NCBI RefSeq assembly: GCF_008704205.1
Contig: NZ_VXLC01000001.1
Coordinates: 868,001 to 932,000, forward strand
Source of the DNA: Nocardia colli
GTDB lineage: Bacteria > Actinomycetota > Actinomycetes > Mycobacteriales > Mycobacteriaceae
Length of the DNA stretch: 64,000 nucleotides
Direction: 5' to 3'
This document shows positions 23,535-31,523 of the stretch, piece after piece. The translations under genes and the position numbers were made by a program. The notes under the pieces were generated by a model. That model saw nothing but the letters and a program-made list of their open reading frames with translations, did no database searches and was not told the origin of the DNA. Position 1 is the stretch's first letter; every line of letters begins with the position of its first letter.

Positions 23535-24890
23535 ATGAGTTCGCTCGCCGGCGGCGTGTTCATCGATTGGGAAGATCTCACCGGTCAGTCCAAGTTCGTG
23601 GTGGACCTGATCACGTTTCCGATCTTCAGCGCGCTGGCCGGGTGGCTGACCAACTGGACCGGCGTGCTGATGTTGTTCTGGCCGGAGCGATTTCGCGGAT
23701 TCCGGATCCCAGGGCTGTATCTGCTGTATCCGTATTTCCCGCGACGGGTGCAGGTGCTGCCGACGTTCTCCGGGGACGGCCAGCAGCTGGGCTTCCAGGG
23801 GTTCATCCCGGCGCGAGCCGAGAAGATGGCCAGCATCTGCGTGGACAAAGCGCTGATGCGGATCGGCAGTCCGCGCGACTTCATCCACGAACTCGACCTG
23901 GACGGGATCGCGGATTACGTCGCGGTGCTGGCGCGCAAACAGGTGCAGCCGCTGGTGGACGAGCTGATGAACCGGGAGAACCCGGACCTGTGGCGCACGG
24001 TGCCGCGCGCGGCCAAGCAGATCATCTATCAGCGGGTGGATCGCGAAATGCCGGCGCTGTCGCGGCGGGCGTTCGAGTCGCTCGGCGACAATGTCGATCA
24101 GCTCATCGACATCAAGAGCTTCGTCATCCGGTATCTGCAGGACAACCCGGGGATTCTCAAGGACCTGACCACCACGATCGCCGCGCCGGAGCTGCGCTTC
24201 ATGGTCCGGATCGGCCTGCTGGGCGCGCCGTTCGGTCTGCTGCTCGCGCTGTATATGCATGTGCACCAGCACATTCCGGTGTTCGGCTGGGTGCCGGGCT
24301 GGGTGATCGTGCTGCTCGCCTCGGCGGCGATCGGCGTGATCGTCAATGTGATCGCGGTGAAGATGGTGTTCGAGCCGGGCGATCCGCAGCCACGGTACAA
24401 GTACCTGTGGAAGCAGGCGCTGCTGGCCAAACGGCAGCCGCAGGCGGCCACCGATCTCGCGAACATCCTGGCCTACCAGGTGCTCACGCTGCCGAACCTG
24501 TCCAGGGAACTGCTCGACGGGCCCAATGGCGACAAGACCCGGCAGTTGCTGGAACGGCTGGTCTCCGACGAGATCCACCGGCAGCTCGGCCCGACCACCT
24601 CGTTCGTCCGCGCGGCGCTGGGCCGTCGCCAGTTCGACAACCTCAAGGCCGGTGCGGCCGGGGCCGCGGTCGGGCTCGCGCCGAGCCTGGCCGAGGACGA
24701 GGAATTCATCCTGGAGCAGGCCAAGACCATCGATGTGTTCGCGGCGCGCAAGCTGCGGCAGCTGACGCCGGGGGAGTTCATGGAGATGTTCTATGCCTCG
24801 GTCGAGCAGGACGCGTGGCTGCTCTACCTGCACGGCGCGGTGCTCGGGCTGGCGGTCGGCGCCTCGCACCTGATCATTTTCGGCTGGTAA
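23535..24890 (+). CDS. DUF445 family membrane protein
   Basis: A 451-residue protein with membrane segments near residues 25-55, a pair around 220-275 (GLLGAPFGLLLALYMHV, then WVIVLLASAAIGVIVNVIAV) and one at the extreme C-terminus (LYLHGAVLGLAVGASHLIIF). Repeated Trp/Pro-containing loops (GWLTNWTGVLMLFWP; KMVFEPGDPQPRYK) follow the paired-motif pattern of DUF445 proteins, whose role is unknown but which are often linked to envelope stress. The start ATG is preceded by AGGGAG. It might be read through from the PrsW gene. Confidence 0.83.
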   Translation: MSSLAGGVFIDWEDLTGQSKFVVDLITFPIFSALAGWLTNWTGVLMLFWPERFRGFRIPGLYLLYPYFPRRVQVLPTFSGDGQQLGFQGFIPARAEKMASICVDKALMRIGSPRDFIHELDLDGIADYVAVLARKQVQPLVDELMNRENPDLWRTVPRAAKQIIYQRVDREMPALSRRAFESLGDNVDQLIDIKSFVIRYLQDNPGILKDLTTTIAAPELRFMVRIGLLGAPFGLLLALYMHVHQHIPVFGWVPGWVIVLLASAAIGVIVNVIAVKMVFEPGDPQPRYKYLWKQALLAKRQPQAATDLANILAYQVLTLPNLSRELLDGPNGDKTRQLLERLVSDEIHRQLGPTTSFVRAALGRRQFDNLKAGAAGAAVGLAPSLAEDEEFILEQAKTIDVFAARKLRQLTPGEFMEMFYASVEQDAWLLYLHGAVLGLAVGASHLIIFGW

Positions 24891-24919
24891 TCGGCCCGGC
24901 TGGGCGGTCGGCGCAAATA

Positions 24920-24935
24920 CAAGCACGCGTGCTTG
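24920..24935. promoter_or_regulatory. Perfect palindrome followed by T-tract: terminator or TetR-type operator
   Basis: CAAGCACGCGTGCTTG is a 16-bp perfect palindrome, followed by CATTTTTC. As RNA it can form a six-bp stem with a CGCG loop and a U-tract, a normal terminator for the DUF445 gene ending at 24890. As DNA it also looks like a TetR operator for the TIGR03084 gene at 25015. Sequence alone does not decide. Confidence 0.55.
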
Positions 24936-25014
24936 CATTTTTCTCCGGCCGCTGCGATGCTGAACCGCGACGGCACACGCGGTGGTGTGCGTTCGACTGA
25001 TCGGCAGGGGAACT

Positions 25015-25806
25015 ATGGCTGACCTCGAAGCGCTGCTCGACGATTTCGCCGAGGAGTGCGCGGATCTGGAACGCATCGTCGCCCCGCTCGACGCGGCCGA
25101 CTGGTCGCTGCCGACCCCCGCGGCCGGCTGGACCATCGCCCATCAGATCGGCCATCTGGCCTGGACCGACGAGATCGCGACGGTCGCCTCCGCCGATGCC
25201 GAGGGCTTCCAGAAGCTGGTGACCGAGGCCGGGCCCAAGGCCTTCACCTTCGTCGACGACGCCGCCGAGGAGGCCGCGACCGCGCCGCCCGCCGAGCTGC
25301 TCGACCGGTGGCACCGGGGTCGCAAGTCCCTCGTCGACGCGCTGCGCGCGGTGCCCGCGGGCGCCAAGCTGCCCTGGTTCGGCCCGCCGATGAGCGCGGC
25401 CTCGATGATCACCGCCCGGATCATGGAAACCTGGGCGCACGGCCAAGACGTGGCCGACACCCTCGGCATCACCCGCACCCCCACCGCGCGGCTGCGCACC
25501 GTGGCCCACATCGGCGTGCGGACCAGGAACTTCGCCTACACCGTGCACGGGTTGACGCCGCCCGCGGCCGAATTCCGGGTCGAACTCACCGCGCCCGACG
25601 GCACGATCTGGTCCTGGGGACCCGAGGACGCCGAGCAGCGCGTGACCGGGCCCGCCGTGGATTTCTGCCTGCTGGTGACCCAGCGTCGCCACCCGGACGA
25701 TCTCGCGATCGAGTCGGCCGGCCCGGACGCGGCGCAATGGCTCACGCTGGCACAGGCTTTCGCGGGACCGACGGGATCCGGCCGGACGGCTGGACAGTTC
25801 GCCTGA
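25015..25806 (+). CDS. TIGR03084 family metal-binding protein (DinB-like/mycothiol-type fold)
   Basis: The 263-residue protein opens with a maleylpyruvate isomerase/DinB-type four-helix bundle. Likely metal-binding His are in GWTIAHQIGHLAW (about residues 38-50) and METWAHGQDVAD (about 142-152). The C-terminal half (VRTRNFAYTVHGLTPPAAEF onward) matches TIGR03084, an actinobacterial group thought to bind a divalent metal and perhaps use mycothiol. ATG at 25015 has AGGGGAA just upstream. A palindrome 80 bp upstream may regulate it. Followed by a strong terminator. Confidence 0.8.
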   Translation: MADLEALLDDFAEECADLERIVAPLDAADWSLPTPAAGWTIAHQIGHLAWTDEIATVASADAEGFQKLVTEAGPKAFTFVDDAAEEAATAPPAELLDRWHRGRKSLVDALRAVPAGAKLPWFGPPMSAASMITARIMETWAHGQDVADTLGITRTPTARLRTVAHIGVRTRNFAYTVHGLTPPAAEFRVELTAPDGTIWSWGPEDAEQRVTGPAVDFCLLVTQRRHPDDLAIESAGPDAAQWLTLAQAFAGPTGSGRTAGQFA

Positions 25807-25814
25807 ACAGGCAG

Positions 25815-25844
25815 CGACGGCCGGATGCGTTCATCCGGCCGTCG
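25815..25844 (+). terminator. Strong hairpin terminator
   Basis: CGACGGCCGGATG (25815-25827) and CATCCGGCCGTCG (25832-25844) form a perfect 13-bp stem with a four-base loop, nine bases after the TIGR03084 gene stop. Confidence 0.88.
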
Positions 25845-26180
25845 CCCACCCGACCCGATCCAAAGATTCGGGAGCGGGCGAGCGCCACACTTGGGTGCGC
25901 CGTTCGTGTCGGCCGGACGCCGTTGGCCGGGTGTCTCGATGTGGCAATCGAGGATGACGCTCGCCAGCTAGAAGAATATTTACCCGCCCATGAGGTGCTG
26001 GAAACATAAACGACCCCGCGGATTCGATAGCCGTTCGTCGGCCGGATCCGCGTGGACTGTGATTCTGATCTCCCCGACGCGATACCCGCTACGGCCACGC
26101 CGTAACCTGGACAACTGTACGGCTTTCGACGATGCGGGCCGCGCTTGCCAGGGGAGCAGGGGCACGGGAAGGAACGCATC
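25845..26180. other. Intergenic stretch of about 336 bases, no gene seen
   Basis: Open frames here lack ribosome binding sites and contradict each other. Part of it (25960-26010) is AT-richer than the surroundings. It should contain the promoter for the secreted-protein gene at 26181, but no clear boxes stand out. Confidence 0.5.
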
Positions 26181-26879
26181 GTGAGCAGAAACAAGCACGT
26201 CCAGATCGCCAAGCACGCCGCGATCGTCCTCGCGGGCGCCACCAGTCTCAGCCTCACCGTGGTCGCGGGCGCCTATGTTGTGCATCAGATGGCCGAGCTC
26301 AACCGGCCGGTCGAGGCCGCCGCGCCGCCCGCGCAGTCGGTCGAGGAATCGACGAGCGAGCACGGCTGGACGGAGACGGTGCTGACCGGCGGCAGCTTCG
26401 AACTGCCCGCGGTATTCACCCGGCATCCGCAAGAGCCGGTCGCCGCGCCCGCGAAAGCGGTTGCTCCGCACTTTGATTCGATGGTCGTGGCGCAGCCGAG
26501 CACCGTCGGCGGGAAACTCCATCTCGGCGACGCCTACGTCGACGCGCAGGTGGGCACCGTGCGCACCGGCACGATCGCGATCACCGTCGGCACCAACGCC
26601 TTGACCGCACTGATCGGACATCAGCCGTCCGGCGCGGCGGACGAGCACGCGAACGTGACCCAGCTGCGCACCGAATTCGACACGCGCACCGGGGAAGTGG
26701 TGCTGATGCTGACCGATCCGTCGCTCGGCGAGCACGACCTGCGACTCAACCGGCACCCCGCGCCGAACCCGAAACCCGCGCCGGAGACCAGCGTGTCGGT
26801 CGCCGCACCCGCGCCGACCGTGACCGACCCGGAGGCCGCGAGCCCGCACAGCGCCCCGAAACCCACGGTGGCGGTGTAA
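26181..26879 (+). CDS. Exported hypothetical protein with Pro/Ala-rich tail
   Basis: The 232-residue product has a basic N-terminus and a signal-type hydrophobic stretch (AAIVLAGATSLSLTVVAGAY, residues 13-32). A central domain contains GGKLHLGDAYVDAQVGTV and GEVVLMLTDPSLGEHDLRLN, and the last 45 residues are rich in Pro, Ala and Thr. GTG at 26181 is preceded by GGAAGGAA. It is probably secreted or signal-anchored at the envelope. The family is not recognised. The next gene (26901) starts 21 bases later with its own leaderless-type promoter. Confidence 0.7.
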   Translation: MSRNKHVQIAKHAAIVLAGATSLSLTVVAGAYVVHQMAELNRPVEAAAPPAQSVEESTSEHGWTETVLTGGSFELPAVFTRHPQEPVAAPAKAVAPHFDSMVVAQPSTVGGKLHLGDAYVDAQVGTVRTGTIAITVGTNALTALIGHQPSGAADEHANVTQLRTEFDTRTGEVVLMLTDPSLGEHDLRLNRHPAPNPKPAPETSVSVAAPAPTVTDPEAASPHSAPKPTVAV

Positions 26880-26900
26880 CTCTCGGCCTACTGTTCTCCT

Positions 26901-28091
26901 ATGCCGAACAGTACGTACGACTTCTGCGTGATCGGCGGTGGCATCGTCGGCGTGGCGACGGCCCATCGAATCCTGCACCGCCATCCCGGCGCGACCCTCG
27001 TGCTGCTGGAGAAGGCGAACGCGCTGGCCACCCACCAGACCGGGCACAACAGCGGCGTCATCCATTCGGGCATCTACTACCCGCCGGACAGCCTGAAGGC
27101 GCGGCTGTGCCGTCGCGGCGCGAGCTGGACCAAGAAATTCGCTGCGGCGCAGGGGATTCCCTACGAGGTGTGCGGCAAGCTGCTCGTCGCCACCGACGCG
27201 GCCGAGCACACCAGGATGCTGGCGTTGCACGAGCGATCGGTCAGCAACGGCGTCGCGGTGGAGTTGCTCGACGCCGCCGAACTGCGTCGGCGCGAACCGA
27301 AGGTGACCGGCGTCGGCGCGTTGTTCGTGCCGGACACCGGCATCGTCGACTACACCGCGATCACCACCGCGCTGGCCGGCGAGGTGCGTTCGGCGGGTGG
27401 GCAATTGGTCTTCGGCGCCGAGATCACCGCGCTCGCCGAGACCGAAGCGGCGGTCACCGCTACCGGACCGTCCGGGTCGTGGACGGCCCGCACGCTGGTC
27501 GCGTGCGCGGGCTTGCAGGCCGATCGGCTGGCCCGAATGGCCGGACTGCGCAACGACTTCCGGATCGTCCCGTTCCGCGGCGAGTACTACCAGCTGCCGC
27601 CGGAACGGGCCGGGCTGGTGCGCACGCTGATCTATCCGATCCCCGATCCCACGCTGCCGTTCCTCGGCGTGCACCTGAGCCCGACCATCGACGGCACGCT
27701 GACCGTCGGACCGAACGCGGTCCTCGGGCTGGCCAGGGAGGGTTATCGCAAAGGCAGTTTCGATGCCAAGGACGCGCGGGCGATCCTCGGTTTTCCCGGC
27801 GTGCACCGGGTGGCCGCGGCGAACGTGCGGACCGGTCTGCGCGAACTGCGCAACTCCCTGTTCAAGCGCGGATATCTGGCCGAGTGCCGGCGCTACTGCC
27901 CCGAACTGACCCTGGCCGACCTCCAGCCGCGGGAGGCGGGCATCCGCGCGCAAGCGGTGCTGCGCGACGGGACCCTGGTGCACGACTTCATGATCGAACG
28001 CACGCCGCGCTCGGTGCACGTGCTCAACGCGCCGTCCCCCGCGGCCACCTCCGCGATGCCGATCGCGGAGTACATCGTCGATCAACTCTGA
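26901..28091 (+). CDS. lhgO: L-2-hydroxyglutarate oxidase
   Basis: The 396-residue FAD protein matches LhgO: VIGGGIVGVATAHRILHRHP at the start, the diagnostic HQTGHNSGVIHSGIYYPPDS, FVPDTGIVDYTAIT, and the C-terminal region with VLNAPSPAATSAMPIAEYI. It oxidises L-2-hydroxyglutarate to 2-oxoglutarate at the membrane, passing electrons to oxygen or quinone. ATG at 26901 follows TACTGT by six bases (leaderless pattern). It is monocistronic. A D-2-hydroxyacid dehydrogenase of the YdiJ type also occurs in this window, at 6491. Confidence 0.92.
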   Translation: MPNSTYDFCVIGGGIVGVATAHRILHRHPGATLVLLEKANALATHQTGHNSGVIHSGIYYPPDSLKARLCRRGASWTKKFAAAQGIPYEVCGKLLVATDAAEHTRMLALHERSVSNGVAVELLDAAELRRREPKVTGVGALFVPDTGIVDYTAITTALAGEVRSAGGQLVFGAEITALAETEAAVTATGPSGSWTARTLVACAGLQADRLARMAGLRNDFRIVPFRGEYYQLPPERAGLVRTLIYPIPDPTLPFLGVHLSPTIDGTLTVGPNAVLGLAREGYRKGSFDAKDARAILGFPGVHRVAAANVRTGLRELRNSLFKRGYLAECRRYCPELTLADLQPREAGIRAQAVLRDGTLVHDFMIERTPRSVHVLNAPSPAATSAMPIAEYIVDQL

Positions 28092-28261
28092 GTCGCGATA
28101 ACAGACCGAATGGTCTTAATAAGCCGCTGATCGGCGCTGAGCAACCAAGCAACCGCCCGGTAGCCATGTGGAAAACCGGCACACCAAATACCGCGCAACC
28201 CCTCCAATAAAGAGGAGAGCTGTAGTACTTTTAACGCCAGTCGTGGAACAGGGAGGGCCTG

Positions 28262-28732
28262 ATGGGCCACATCAAGTACGCGAGTGACGTCGGGGCGCCG
28301 GTCGAGGTCGCCTTCACCTACACGGACAACCATCTGTTCGTACCGGACTGGATGTTCGCGGTCGCCGACTTCGAGCCGACCGGCGAACTGGACTCCGGCC
28401 TCGGCGCGACCTTCACGACCACCGCCCGGCTGGTGGTCTGGCGGCCGACGGTGACATGCGAGGTCACCGAATATCGTCGCAACGTGGTGATCGGGTATAC
28501 GCTGCGTGGGCGTTTGTCCGGGACCCTGACGCTGCGCTTCGATCCGCTCGGATACGGGCGGTCGGTGCTGACGTCCGAGGCGGAGTACAGCCCCCCGCGT
28601 GGCTTGGCCGGGCGGCTCTGCGTCGGTTTGGTGGATTCCGCCGTGAAATCGGCGCTCCGCCGCACCGAGTCCCAATTGCGAAGGGAGATAGAAGAATTCC
28701 ACGGTACCGATCTTGTCGGTCGGATTGCGTAG
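28262..28732 (+). CDS. SRPBCC (START-like/polyketide-cyclase fold) family protein
   Basis: A 156-residue protein in the SRPBCC ligand-binding fold. An N-terminal strand-helix (HIKYASDVGAPVEVAFTYTD) is followed by a curved beta sheet and a C-terminal long helix (AVKSALRRTESQLRREIEEF). Such proteins bind lipids or aromatic ligands in a central cavity. ATG at 28262 has a good AGGGAGGG site. It sits immediately before the RNase HI gene, ten bases apart, although that gene may have its own leaderless promoter (TAGGGT contains this gene's stop). Confidence 0.78.
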   Translation: MGHIKYASDVGAPVEVAFTYTDNHLFVPDWMFAVADFEPTGELDSGLGATFTTTARLVVWRPTVTCEVTEYRRNVVIGYTLRGRLSGTLTLRFDPLGYGRSVLTSEAEYSPPRGLAGRLCVGLVDSAVKSALRRTESQLRREIEEFHGTDLVGRIA

Positions 28733-28742
28733 GGTGCCAGCC

Positions 28743-29315
28743 ATGATCATCGTGAGCACCGACGGATCCTGCCTCCGCAACCCCGGCGGCGCCATCGGCT
28801 GGGCTTGGGTCAATCATCAGGGCTCCTCGCTGAGCGGCGGAGCGGCGTCCGGCACCAATCAGGTGGCGGAGCTACGCGCGGTACTGGAGGCGATTCTCGG
28901 CCATCCCGGCTCCGAACCCCTACTGATCGAAAGCGATTCGCTCTACGCGATCAAGTGCGCGTCGGAGTGGATCTCCAGCTGGCGGCTCAACGGCTGGCGC
29001 ACCTCGACCGGTGGCGCCGTGAAGAACGTCGAGCTCATCCGGCAGATCGACAAGTCGATCGCCAGCCGACCCGGCCCCGTCCGGTTCCGTTGGGTCCGTG
29101 GACATGTCGGCAACTACTTCAACGAGCAGGCCGACGCGCTTGCCGGTGAGGCGGCTCGGAAGGCTGCCGCGACAGCGGCCGTCGCCGAGGCGAACACCGC
29201 GGAAATTCCCGCGGTGACTGTGGAAGAAACGCCGGCGGCGCCGGAAGCGCCGATCGACCAGGCCGCGGGGAAGGCGGCCGCGCCGTCGGCGCCGCAGACA
29301 CTAACGCTGTTCTGA
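28743..29315 (+). CDS. rnhA: Ribonuclease HI with a C-terminal Ala/Pro-rich tail
   Basis: The catalytic domain (residues 1-135) carries the D-E-D-D carboxylates: Asp in VSTDGSCLRNPGG, Glu in NQVAELRAVLEA, Asp in IESDSLYAIK and Asp in NEQADALAGEAARK, plus the WVRGHVGNYF loop His. It removes RNA from RNA-DNA hybrids. The last 55 residues are low-complexity Ala/Pro/Glu and end in PQTLTLF, which resembles a bacterial sliding-clamp binding motif. ATG at 28743 lies seven bases after TAGGGT. At 190 residues it is longer than the roughly 155 of E. coli RNase HI because of this tail. Confidence 0.9.
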   Translation: MIIVSTDGSCLRNPGGAIGWAWVNHQGSSLSGGAASGTNQVAELRAVLEAILGHPGSEPLLIESDSLYAIKCASEWISSWRLNGWRTSTGGAVKNVELIRQIDKSIASRPGPVRFRWVRGHVGNYFNEQADALAGEAARKAAATAAVAEANTAEIPAVTVEETPAAPEAPIDQAAGKAAAPSAPQTLTLF

Positions 29316-29347
29316 TCCATCCGGAGAAAGACCGACTGCCTGAATGA

Positions 29348-29382
29348 CCTCCGGCGGTGGTGGCTCGGCCCACCGCCGGAGG
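29348..29382. terminator. Bidirectional hairpin terminator
   Basis: CCTCCGGCGGTGG (29348-29360) and CCACCGCCGGAGG (29370-29382) form a perfect 13-bp stem with a nine-base loop, in the gap between the convergent RNase HI and Mce-associated protein genes. Confidence 0.87.
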
Positions 29383-29393
29383 CACTCGTCCGG

Positions 29394-30218
29394 CTAGTTG
29401 CCCGGCTGCGGGGCAGGCGCGGGTGTCCCCGGCGCAGGCGCGCCCGGCGCGGGAGCACCGGGAGCGGGAGCGCCCGGCGCACCGGGCAATCCGGTGCCCG
29501 CGCCCTTGAGCATCGGCGAATCGAGCTTCTCGACCAGCCACTTGTCGCCGGACTTGGTCAGCTGCGCGATCACCACGACGAACTGCCGCTCGGGCGTCGT
29601 CTGGGTGAAGTTGGTCCGGTACTGGGTGAGCGTGACCAGCACCTTGGCCTCGGTCTTGTCCCCGGACTGGTAACCACACTGCACGTCGTCGACCCAGGAC
29701 TTCACCTGCGCCTGCACCATGGCGTCCTTGAGCGCCTTGGTCGCGTCGTCGAACTCCTTGAGGAATTCGCCGCTCGCGCCGGACTTCACCTTGGTGAAGT
29801 AGTCGTCGAGGTTCTTGGTGTAGTCGTAGATCGAGACGTCCTTGCCGAAGTTGCAGCCGGCCGCCGTCGAATCCCGGATCGCGTCGAGCTTTTCGCCGCG
29901 GTCCTTGCCCTGCAGGAAGAACACCACCACCGCGGTGATCGCGGCCACCGCGAGCACGCCCGCCACGAACGCGGCGATGATCGGCACCGAGGTGGACCGG
30001 CCCGAAGCGGCGGAACTGCCCGCGCCCTTCGCCGGTTCGGTCTTCGGCGCCTTGTCGACCTTGTCGGTCGCTACCTTGTCGGCCTTCGACGGCTCGGGAT
30101 CTGCCTTCGACAGCTCCGGTTTCGCCGTCGCGGCGTCCTCGGCCGGCGCGCTGTCGGTCACCTTGGTGTCCTCAGCGTTCTCGGCCTCTTTGCTGGTCTC
30201 GGCGTCGTCGGTGGACAT
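29394..30218 (-). CDS. Mce-associated membrane protein
   Basis: The 274-residue protein has a highly charged Glu/Lys/Ala cytoplasmic N-terminus (residues 1-75), one transmembrane helix (VPIIAAFVAGVLAVAAITAV, about 78-97), and an extracytoplasmic domain with a Cys pair (AGCNFG and VQCGYQ). The Pro/Ala tail is built from repeated GAPAP units. This is the standard layout of Mam proteins encoded at the ends of mce operons and thought to stabilise or assist the Mce complex. It lies 132 bases after mceF and is probably the last cistron; a separate promoter cannot be excluded. Confidence 0.85.
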   Translation of the reverse strand: MSTDDAETSKEAENAEDTKVTDSAPAEDAATAKPELSKADPEPSKADKVATDKVDKAPKTEPAKGAGSSAASGRSTSVPIIAAFVAGVLAVAAITAVVVFFLQGKDRGEKLDAIRDSTAAGCNFGKDVSIYDYTKNLDDYFTKVKSGASGEFLKEFDDATKALKDAMVQAQVKSWVDDVQCGYQSGDKTEAKVLVTLTQYRTNFTQTTPERQFVVVIAQLTKSGDKWLVEKLDSPMLKGAGTGLPGAPGAPAPGAPAPGAPAPGTPAPAPQPGN

Positions 30219-30350
30219 CGATACAAACCTGCACTTTCCCGGCGCGCGGGCGCACCGATCGACTGACGGGCCCGCATCTCGGGCGAACCGTACGCGTTCT
30301 CTCGGCGAGTATGCCCGGACCCACGGTTTCGCCGCGGGACCGGGTACAAC

Positions 30351-31523
30351 TCACCGCACCGGGGGCAGGGTCCGCTCGTTCGGATCCACACCCGGCGGCA
30401 TGTGCGCGCCGTTGTTCGGCACATCGGGGCGCGGCGCGTTGGCCGCACCACGGATTTCCGAGCCAGGCGGCGGGTTCTCGCAGTAGTTCCACTTGCGAAT
30501 CGTGCCGTCCTGGACGACTTCGTTGCGTAGCTGCGTGACGTTGTACGTGCAGTACGGGCGGGGCCAGATGTCGATGATCGCGTGGAACTCGCCGTCGTGC
30601 GCGGGCACGCCCAGCGCGTCGGCGCCGAGCGCGAGCGACGGGAACAGCGCGCGCAACGCGGGCAGGCGCAGCTGCGCGGCCTTGGTCATCGCGGCGAAGT
30701 TGGTGGCCAGGCTGGTGATCGGATCGCTGGTCTTGTCCAGCACCGCGCCGAGGCTGCTCAACTGGCCGGGCGCCTTCTCCAGGATGCCCTGCAGTTCGGC
30801 GTTGGCGTTGTTGAACTGGTTGAACAGCGCGCCGGAGTTACGGGTCAACGTGCCGAGATCGGGCTGGGCGTTGGACGTGGTGTTGGCGATGGTGCGCAGG
30901 TTGGCGATCAGGTTCGTGGTCTGCGGCAGCAGACTGTCGAAGCCGGCCATGGCCAGGCTGATGCCGTTCACCATGCCGCGCAACTGATCCGGGCCGCCGC
31001 TGAGCGCGGTGTCCAGTTCGCGCAGGATGACGCCGAACTTGTCCGGATCGACCTGCGCGATGAGCGCGCTGGAGTTGTCCAGGACCGACCAGATCGGGGT
31101 CGGGGTCTTGATCTTCGCCGCGTCGTACTTGATCACCGCGCCGTCGCCGAGGAACGGCGCCTGCTCGCTGGCCGGGCGGAAGTCGATGTACTGCTCGCCC
31201 GCGCCGGAGAGCGCCTGCACCGAGATCGCGGTGTCGACCGGGATCTTGTACTTGCTCTCGATCTCCGCCGCCGCGGCGATGGCCTGCCCGCGATCGGTCA
31301 GCTTGATCGAGGTCACCTTGCCGACCCGGTAGCCGCGCAGCGTCACATCGTTGCCCGGCTGCAGCCCGCCCGAGCGGTCCAGGTTCACCGTGACGGTGTA
31401 ACTGGACTTCAGCGGATTGACCCGCATGATGCTGATCATCAGGTAGGTCGCGCCGATCAGGAACACCAGCACCAGGCCGATGCTCGACAGCACCAGCTTG
31501 TGCTGCATCAGTTTCGCCATCAT
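30351..31523 (-). CDS. mceF: MceF, MCE-family protein
   Basis: The 390-residue protein has an N-terminal membrane segment (LVLSSIGLVLVFLIGATYLM) and the MCE/MlaD domain (SYTVTVNLDRSGGLQPGNDV, then LRGYRVGKV). A long helical region with many Asn/Leu heptads follows, and then a Pro-rich end. It forms part of the periplasmic tunnel of an Mce lipid importer. Its start overlaps the mceE stop (ATGA), so it is co-translated. The last Mce protein of the operon; the Mce-associated gene follows after a gap. Confidence 0.93.
   Translation of the reverse strand: MMAKLMQHKLVLSSIGLVLVFLIGATYLMISIMRVNPLKSSYTVTVNLDRSGGLQPGNDVTLRGYRVGKVTSIKLTDRGQAIAAAAEIESKYKIPVDTAISVQALSGAGEQYIDFRPASEQAPFLGDGAVIKYDAAKIKTPTPIWSVLDNSSALIAQVDPDKFGVILRELDTALSGGPDQLRGMVNGISLAMAGFDSLLPQTTNLIANLRTIANTTSNAQPDLGTLTRNSGALFNQFNNANAELQGILEKAPGQLSSLGAVLDKTSDPITSLATNFAAMTKAAQLRLPALRALFPSLALGADALGVPAHDGEFHAIIDIWPRPYCTYNVTQLRNEVVQDGTIRKWNYCENPPPGSEIRGAANAPRPDVPNNGAHMPPGVDPNERTLPPVR

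Noticed and set aside
25742..26257. 171-codon minus-strand frame between the TIGR03084 gene and the secreted-protein gene
   Set aside because: It overlaps the terminator and the 3' end of the TIGR03084 gene, has no ribosome binding site and no recognisable motif.
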